Shown: in pieces, positions 6,597 to 10,218 of the stretch | Numbering within the stretch: position 1 is the first letter of the stretch | How the letters are laid out: the number at the start of each line of letters is the position of its first letter | Assembly: GCA_012839015.1 (NCBI GenBank) | Contig: DUOF01000016.1 | Coordinates: 1 to 10,218, forward strand | Source: a bacterium | GTDB taxonomy: Bacteria; Bacillota_I; Bacilli_A; RFN20; DUOF01 | DNA length: 10,218 bases | Direction of reading: 5' to 3' | Position numbers and translations under genes: made by a program | Notes under the pieces: model-generated | What the model was told of the DNA's origin: nothing | Database searches by the model: none | The model's input: the letters and a program-made list of their open reading frames with translations, nothing else

Positions 6597-7541
6597 ATGA
6601 AACAATCAATTAAGTCTTTGTATAATTTAGAGGTTTTCACTTTTATTAAGATAAGCAGTGATGTTTATCGTATGAAAACTAATTATGGGGACTTTGCGCT
6701 TAAATATATACCATATAATGAAAACTTAGAATCTGTTATCGTAAAACTAGATCTATTGGGTATCGAGAGTTTTGTGATACCACTTAAAAACTCTTACAAT
6801 CGTTATATATCTTCAGTTGATAATATCTACTTCATGGTACTTCCTTGGTATGAAGAAGATGGTGCTTTATTAAAAGATCTAAAACTACGCTTCTTTCTTA
6901 ATGTACTAGCTACTCTACATAGCAAATCCTTTTATGTAATTAAGGTCAACGAAGCCTTCTTTAAGCAGACATATGATTTTATTGCCGATAAGATAGATGA
7001 TGTGGCAGAAACACTAGATAAATATATGACTCGAATTGAAAGACTAGATTATAAATCACCTTCTGAATGGCTTTTCTTACTAAACTATCCTCGATATATG
7101 GAAGCAATAAATAAGGCTAACTCAGCTTTAGAAAAGTTTAGTCGAAAGTGCGAAAACAAGAGTAGTTTAAGAATGGTTTTTACTTATAATAACTTTAATT
7201 ATGATCATATCTTATTAAAGACTCGTAAGGTAATTGGAGTCGAAAACATCGAAGTATCCCCTCCGGTTTATGATATTTTCTATACCTTTAGTTGTCTTAA
7301 TGAGGTAAGTATAGACTTTGAGACCTATTATAAGGAATACTTTAAAACATTCATTCTAGAAGACTATGAGAAGGAATGGTTAACTGCGCTTATTTATATC
7401 CCTCAGATACAATTTTCTAATAATGAGGCGGTTAATATAAGTAATATTTGTTATTCCCTGAATTATTTAAAGAATGCTCAAGAGATCGCCAAGATTATTT
7501 CACTTAAATACAAAGAGGAAGGGGAAAAAGAAGATAAATAA
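6597..7541 (+). CDS. ysxE: YsxE/CotS-family spore coat kinase-like protein, probable pseudokinase
   Basis: 314 residues, with the fold signature of CotS-type (aminoglycoside phosphotransferase-like) proteins. The N lobe contains VYRMKTNYGDFALKYIP with an ATP-site lysine candidate, K36. A hinge-like 'YFMVLPWYEEDG' is followed by a helical C lobe. The catalytic loop, normally HGDxxxxN, reads YNNFNYDH (197-204), so Asp is Asn199 and the metal-binding Asn is His204. The later Asp-Phe-Asp segment reads 'GVENIEV'. All three catalytic positions therefore diverge and phosphotransfer is unlikely. In B. subtilis ysxE follows spoVID and its product is a spore coat component. Here the ATG begins one base after the spoVID stop with no ribosome-binding site of its own, indicating translational coupling. 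No signal peptide or membrane segment is present. The family call is fairly sure; the role in coat assembly is inferred from the neighbour. Confidence 0.75.
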   Translation: MKQSIKSLYNLEVFTFIKISSDVYRMKTNYGDFALKYIPYNENLESVIVKLDLLGIESFVIPLKNSYNRYISSVDNIYFMVLPWYEEDGALLKDLKLRFFLNVLATLHSKSFYVIKVNEAFFKQTYDFIADKIDDVAETLDKYMTRIERLDYKSPSEWLFLLNYPRYMEAINKANSALEKFSRKCENKSSLRMVFTYNNFNYDHILLKTRKVIGVENIEVSPPVYDIFYTFSCLNEVSIDFETYYKEYFKTFILEDYEKEWLTALIYIPQIQFSNNEAVNISNICYSLNYLKNAQEIAKIISLKYKEEGEKEDK

Positions 7542-7564
7542 AAAGCGTAGGTTATGTCTACGCG
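7541..7564 (-). terminator. Intrinsic terminator of the leftward two-gene operon
   Basis: Read leftward, GCGTAG (plus-strand 7563-7558) and CTACGC (7550-7545) form a six-pair stem with a seven-base loop, followed directly by TTTTTATTTAT. Read rightward the same hairpin has no T run, so it serves the leftward transcript. It begins at the last base of the ysxE-like stop codon. Confidence 0.65.
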
Positions 7565-7571
7565 CTTATAA

Positions 7572-7583
7572 GATCCTAGGATC
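7572..7583. repeat. 12-base perfect palindrome in the convergent spacer
   Basis: GATCCTAGGATC is a perfect 12-base palindrome overlapping the 8-base palindrome CTTATAAG (7565-7572). About two bases after it lies TATTTTTTATTT, so read rightward it could act as a weak terminator for the spoVID-ysxE transcript. The RNA stem would be only four or five pairs, so a protein-binding dyad or chance is equally possible. Confidence 0.4.
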
Positions 7584-7594
7584 ATATTTTTTAT

Positions 7595-7981
7595 TTAGTT
7601 TAGTCTTTGTAACTCTTCTAGAAGTTTATCTAACTGTAATTCCTCGATGATTCCTGGCAACTTGATTATAAGTAGAATTATAATAACCAGTAAGAATATT
7701 CTTAATACTAGGGCTACTATAGAAACAATTAGACTTGCATTTGCAAGTGATTTAGTTTCTTTAGATGGCTCATAACCTTGAGTCATTAGTTTGTTAACGT
7801 TATTTTTAGAAACTACGGCCAATATAAATGCAACGATACCGGATAGTACAAAGGCTGAGACAAGTGAAATTATCGTTAGTGTTTTAATACTCTTTTCTTC
7901 TTGTTGAAAAGCAATCTTTTTACAATAATTGCATTCATTGCTAACTGGATCTAGTTCACTTCTGCATTTTTCACAAACCAT
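7595..7981 (-). CDS. Small zinc-ribbon membrane protein, function unknown
   Basis: 128 residues. An N-terminal zinc ribbon has Cys3-x2-Cys6 and Cys17-x2-Cys20, a four-cysteine site. Two hydrophobic helices follow, at about 34-58 and 80-108, joined by a short polar loop (KNNVNKLMTQGYEPSKETKS). The tail is a short charged amphipathic helix rich in Leu and Glu. No signal peptide precedes the ribbon. The predicted topology is two membrane passes with both ends on the same side, probably cytoplasmic because the ribbon lacks an export signal. The layout resembles the many small zinc-ribbon plus double-helix proteins (DUF4190-like) of Firmicutes, which have no assigned function. A strong GAGGTGA site (7986-7992 on the plus strand) precedes the ATG, 12 bases after the stop of the upstream gene, so the two are co-transcribed and probably act together. 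The convergent terminator follows. Confidence 0.75.
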   Translation of the reverse strand: MVCEKCRSELDPVSNECNYCKKIAFQQEEKSIKTLTIISLVSAFVLSGIVAFILAVVSKNNVNKLMTQGYEPSKETKSLANASLIVSIVALVLRIFLLVIIILLIIKLPGIIEELQLDKLLEELQRLN

Positions 7982-7993
7982 TTTCTCACCTCA

Positions 7994-8731
7994 TTATGGT
8001 TTTTCTTTTTCAACTTCTTTTAACTTATTAATCGCAGTTAGGTAGATGTCAATACTAGTTTTATCCTCTAGGGTACTAGTATCAATTATTTTTTTGTTTT
8101 TACGTGCTCTTTGTTTTTCAAGCATTAGGTTTATTTCTCTTCTACCTATTACTTTCTTACCTTCATTTTTGGCAATGGCTTCAGCTTTAATTTTTTCAAT
8201 AACTTTCTTAGTATCCGCTTTTAGAGTGATAGTAGTAGATTTCTTACGGACTTTTTCTTTTTCTACCTTACTCTCAACAACACTTACTGCAGGTTCTTCT
8301 TCCTTATTATCTTCTAGTACTGGTACAGGAATAATGACAGGTTCAACCTCATCCTGGGTAACAGGTTCCTCAGTGATGACCTCATAGATTTCCTCTTCTG
8401 GTTGATTAGTAAGAAGAGTTTTATCGATCTCTGCTTTTGTTTTCATATATTCATTATATTCTGCTAGTTTTCTTTGATATTCAGCTTCTTGATAACGATA
8501 TGTTAATAGTTTATTTAAGTTCTCAATTAGGGCTTCACGTTCCATAAGTTCACGTGCAACCGCGATTTTAAAATCACTAAAAGGTAATTTGAAATCAGGA
8601 TTTTCTTTCATAGTAAAAGGAATATCTAAGTTCTTTAGTTTTTCATGATCATACGCTATTGAACGTTCAATCTTATTTTTAATTTCTACACCATTAAGGG
8701 AGACACTTTTAATAACTTCCTTTCTGCTCAT
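7994..8731 (-). CDS. Charged coiled-coil protein of unknown function
   Basis: 245 residues, not recognised. There is no signal peptide, membrane helix or catalytic motif. An N-terminal part with 'SLNGVEIKNKIERSIAYDHE' (11-30) and a Pro/Phe-containing stretch (37-55) may be a small folded domain. Residues about 55-105 are a strong coiled coil (AVARELMEREALIENLNKLL, then a Tyr/Glu-rich continuation). An acidic, Pro/Val-rich linker (about 110-150) leads to a highly basic helical region (about 155-215, with KKSTTITLKADTKKVIEKIK and RREINLMLEKQRARKNKK) and a short helical end. The charge split suggests a scaffold, or binding to nucleic acid or to an acidic surface, but this is inference. GGGGG (8741-8745) lies nine bases before the ATG. 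It heads the operon with the zinc-ribbon membrane protein and is divergent from the double-glycine peptide gene. Confidence 0.75.
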   Translation of the reverse strand: MSRKEVIKSVSLNGVEIKNKIERSIAYDHEKLKNLDIPFTMKENPDFKLPFSDFKIAVARELMEREALIENLNKLLTYRYQEAEYQRKLAEYNEYMKTKAEIDKTLLTNQPEEEIYEVITEEPVTQDEVEPVIIPVPVLEDNKEEEPAVSVVESKVEKEKVRKKSTTITLKADTKKVIEKIKAEAIAKNEGKKVIGRREINLMLEKQRARKNKKIIDTSTLEDKTSIDIYLTAINKLKEVEKEKP

Positions 8732-8754
8732 TTATAACAACCCCCGATATAATT

Positions 8755-8783
8755 ATTATAAAAGAAACTAGGCATAATAGCAA
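8755..8783 (-). promoter_or_regulatory. Sigma-A-type promoter of the leftward two-gene operon
   Basis: Read leftward, TTGCTA (plus-strand 8783-8778), a 17-base spacer, and a perfect TATAAT (8760-8755). The predicted start near 8748 leaves about 17 bases before the ATG at 8731. This suggests expression during growth, and it lies back to back with the upstream region of the peptide gene. Confidence 0.55.
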
Positions 8784-8826
8784 ATATTATTAAGGATAAA
8801 CAAGTTTTGGGGCGTATTTATTTAAC

Positions 8827-8834
8827 AAGGAGGG
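8827..8834 (+). promoter_or_regulatory. Strong ribosome-binding site of the double-glycine peptide gene
   Basis: AAGGAGGG, with the AGGAGG core ending seven bases before the ATG at 8841. This is among the best sites in the window and is the main support that this short frame is a translated gene. Confidence 0.85.
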
Positions 8835-8840
8835 ATAATT

Positions 8841-9050
8841 ATGGAATTGCTCAGTGTTGAAGAATGTAGACACATTTACGGAGGTGCTGCCCCTGCACTT
8901 ACTGTTGTTATAGCAGTAGGTGCTATTGCGGTAATATTAGTAGCTGTTTATAAACTATATCAGTCTGCTACTGGGGAGGTCAATCTAGGAGGGGGGATAA
9001 AATTTAAATGGGACTTAGGTAATGATAAAGATAAAAGAAATACCAGTTAG
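8841..9050 (+). CDS. Double-glycine-leader peptide, bacteriocin-like or signalling peptide
   Basis: 69 residues. The first 15 (MELLSVEECRHIYGG) match the double-glycine leader pattern (L-S-x-E-E/L-x-x-I-x-G-G), which peptidase-containing ABC transporters cut after the second Gly. The predicted mature part has 54 residues: a small-residue-rich hydrophobic helix (about 19-40, AVGAIAVILVAVYKLY) with AxxxA/GxxxA-like spacing, then an alternating Gly-rich segment GEVNLGGGIKFKWDL (45-59) and a polar tail (60-69). Such a leader plus one helix fits class II bacteriocins and related secreted peptides. No immunity protein, transporter or partner peptide is evident next to it; the leftward membrane protein is only a positional candidate. 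The start is set by AAGGAGGG seven bases upstream. The last nine codons and the stop overlap radC, so the end of the tail may be a by-product of that junction. A plain small membrane protein with a chance GG is the alternative. Confidence 0.7.
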   Translation: MELLSVEECRHIYGGAAPALTVVIAVGAIAVILVAVYKLYQSATGEVNLGGGIKFKWDLGNDKDKRNTS

Positions 9051-9699
9051 TGAAAGACCTAGAGAGAAGGCGATAAGAAATGGAATTGAGAGTCTTTCTA
9101 ATGTAGAATTATTAGCAATTATCTTGAAGAGTGGTTTTAAAGGGGAATCTGCACTTGTTTTAGCACAGAAACTATTAAATAAATATGGAAGTATTAATAA
9201 TCTGTTTAATACAAACTTTGAAAGTCTTATTAGGATTAAGGGGATTAAAAGTGCAAAGGCTACCCAGATAATTGCAGTTGCTGAAATAATTAAAAGACTA
9301 ATTAATACCCAGTTACACTCTGGTGAATCAATTAAGCATCCAGAAGATATCGCTAAATACTTTGAACCAATATTTAGGAATATACCTCAAGAACAATTTG
9401 TAGTCGTATTCTTAAATATAAAAAATAAAGTTATTAAGTATGAGGTCTTATTTAAGGGTGGTATTAACTTTTCACTAATAGATATTAATTTAATCTTTAA
9501 AAAGGCAATCGAGCTGGCTGCTTCAAAGATTATTTGTCTTCATAATCATCCAAGTGGAGACACTACTCCAAGTGATAGTGATATTGAGATAAGTAAACGG
9601 ATAGCAGCAAGGGGTGAAATACTAGAAATACATTTATTGGACCATATAATTATTGGTAAAGAGAAGTTTACAAGTTTAAAACAGTTATCATATTTCTAA
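9022..9699 (+). CDS. radC: RadC-family JAB/MPN domain protein (DNA repair-associated, UPF0758)
   Basis: 225 residues, normal for the family. The N-terminal part begins with the family opening 'IPVSERPREKA' and contains a helix-hairpin-helix segment, 'LIRIKGIKSAKATQIIAVAE' (about 73-92). The C-terminal MPN/JAMM domain carries the metal site HNHPSGDTTPSDSD with H174, H176 and D187, followed by the usual LLDHIIIG. The commonly conserved Pro-Arg-Glu before the helix preceding the metal site is replaced (IDINLIF), a divergence outside the metal ligands. The family is a putative metal-dependent hydrolase; its cellular role is unsettled, and an older link to repair is weak. The start at 9022 is required by the conserved opening but lies within the peptide gene, with only AGG (9017-9019) two bases upstream, so translation is probably coupled. 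In B. subtilis the homologue precedes mreB; here minC follows. Confidence 0.93.
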   Translation: MIKIKEIPVSERPREKAIRNGIESLSNVELLAIILKSGFKGESALVLAQKLLNKYGSINNLFNTNFESLIRIKGIKSAKATQIIAVAEIIKRLINTQLHSGESIKHPEDIAKYFEPIFRNIPQEQFVVVFLNIKNKVIKYEVLFKGGINFSLIDINLIFKKAIELAASKIICLHNHPSGDTTPSDSDIEISKRIAARGEILEIHLLDHIIIGKEKFTSLKQLSYF

Positions 9700-9749
9700 G
9701 TAATTTCACAGTTTCCTTTTCTTTGGCTTTTTTCGACATTTAAACCATC

Positions 9750-9755
9750 TATAAT
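9750..9755 (+). promoter_or_regulatory. Possible -10 element upstream of minC
   Basis: A perfect TATAAT lies 20 bases before the ATG. No good -35 sits at 16-18 bases; the closest, TTGGCT (9723-9728), is 21 bases away, which is too far. No terminator hairpin is visible after radC, so minC may also be transcribed from upstream. Confidence 0.3.
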
Positions 9756-9775
9756 AACTATCAGGAGGCTAGATT

Positions 9776-10218
9776 ATGGATGAAATTGTTATATTTGAAG
9801 CAATTGATAAAAAACTTATCTTTACTATTAATGATAAGGTTAATTATGAGATCGCGCTAGATACTTTAAGAAGTAAACTAGAAGGATTATATCTAAAAGA
9901 AAAATTAAAAGATAAGACCTTAGAGATTGATGTTCTTGAAAGAGAGTTAAACAATAAAGAGGTACTTATGCTTTTTGATGTGTTTTCAGGCTATGAGGAC
10001 ATAGTTGTTCAGTGCATTAAAAGTGTCAAAAAAGCTAAAAAAGAATTGATGCTTCACGAAGGGAGTATACGGGCTGGAGAAGTAAAGTTTTTTAAAACTA
10101 ATACCTTATTAGTAGGTAACATCAATAAAGGTGCTAAAGTGATCGTTAATGGTAATATCTATGTTATCGGTAAGGTACAGGGTGAAATAGAGGTTAGATA
10201 CTCGCACAACAAAATAAT
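9776..10218 (+). CDS. minC: Septum site-determining protein MinC (3' end beyond the window)
   Basis: The frame is open to the right edge (147 full codons). It starts at an ATG preceded by AGGAGG (9763-9768) with a seven-base spacer. The N-terminal domain (about 1-90) is divergent and alpha/beta. The C-terminal beta-helix domain is clear: GSIRAGEVKFF (96-106) corresponds to the family R-S-G-Q turn, and LLVGNINKGAKVIVNGNIYV (111-130), then IGKVQGE, matches the family's G-x-VN-x-GA-x-V-x-x-x-G-x-I-x-V-x-G-x-x-x-G pattern. MinC, with MinD, blocks FtsZ ring formation away from mid-cell. Residues after 137 (IEVRYSHNK) depart from the usual 'GxAHAG' end. In B. subtilis minC follows mreBCD, with minD downstream; mreBCD are missing here and minD would lie beyond the edge. 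Confidence 0.88.
   Translation, partial: MDEIVIFEAIDKKLIFTINDKVNYEIALDTLRSKLEGLYLKEKLKDKTLEIDVLERELNNKEVLMLFDVFSGYEDIVVQCIKSVKKAKKELMLHEGSIRAGEVKFFKTNTLLVGNINKGAKVIVNGNIYVIGKVQGEIEVRYSHNKI

Noticed and set aside
8046..8387. Forward 113-codon frame opposite the coiled-coil gene
   Set aside because: Its Ser/Leu/Thr-rich translation is the antisense of Lys/Glu-rich codons, it has no ribosome-binding site, and the leftward frame has a promoter and ribosome-binding site.
1..10218. UGA read as tryptophan, as in many reduced relatives of the Bacilli
   Set aside because: All conserved genes are full length under the standard code, and the tryptophans checked are TGG. No gene needs a read-through TGA.

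Overview
The window is AT-rich (about one third GC by eye) and reads as the chromosome of a low-GC, probably endospore-forming member of the Bacilli/Firmicutes. The gene order is the best evidence: a TPR protein like YsoA, trigger factor, LonA, YsxC, a SpoVID-like protein, a YsxE-like protein, RadC and MinC follow each other as their counterparts do in Bacillus subtilis. Many genes that lie between them in B. subtilis are absent here: clpX, lonB, the hem genes, valS, folC and mreBCD. The standard code applies. Every long frame is uninterrupted, the tryptophans I checked are TGG, and the nine complete genes end in TAA (eight) or TAG (one). The most closely related lineage cannot be fixed from this window; a compacted spore-forming Bacilli relative fits.

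Layout. Bases 1-146 hold the 5' end of a leftward gene for a CDP-alcohol phosphatidyltransferase (PgsA-like), which runs off the left edge. A non-coding stretch of about 400 bases separates it from the rightward ysoA-like gene (547-1467). A clear extended -10 promoter then starts tig (1520-2803), lonA (2824-5181) and ysxC (5168-5743), which form a tight protein quality-control and ribosome-assembly operon closed by an intrinsic terminator. A sporulation unit follows: a short SpoVID-like LysM protein (5801-6595) and, one base later, a YsxE-like pseudokinase (6597-7541).

Bases 7595-8731 carry a leftward two-gene operon. It encodes a charged coiled-coil protein and a small zinc-ribbon membrane protein, both of unknown function, with its own sigma-A-type promoter and terminator. 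Divergent from it is a 69-residue peptide gene (8841-9050) with a double-glycine leader, a hydrophobic helix and a Gly-rich amphipathic tail. Its last 29 bases overlap the start of radC (9022-9699). minC (from 9776) runs off the right edge.

The conserved genes cover protein folding, proteolysis, ribosome biogenesis, spore-coat assembly and division-site placement. The least explained part is 7595-9050: two unknown genes back to back with a bacteriocin-like or signal-like peptide, inserted between the ysxE and radC landmarks. No mobile element, CRISPR array, tRNA or rRNA was seen.
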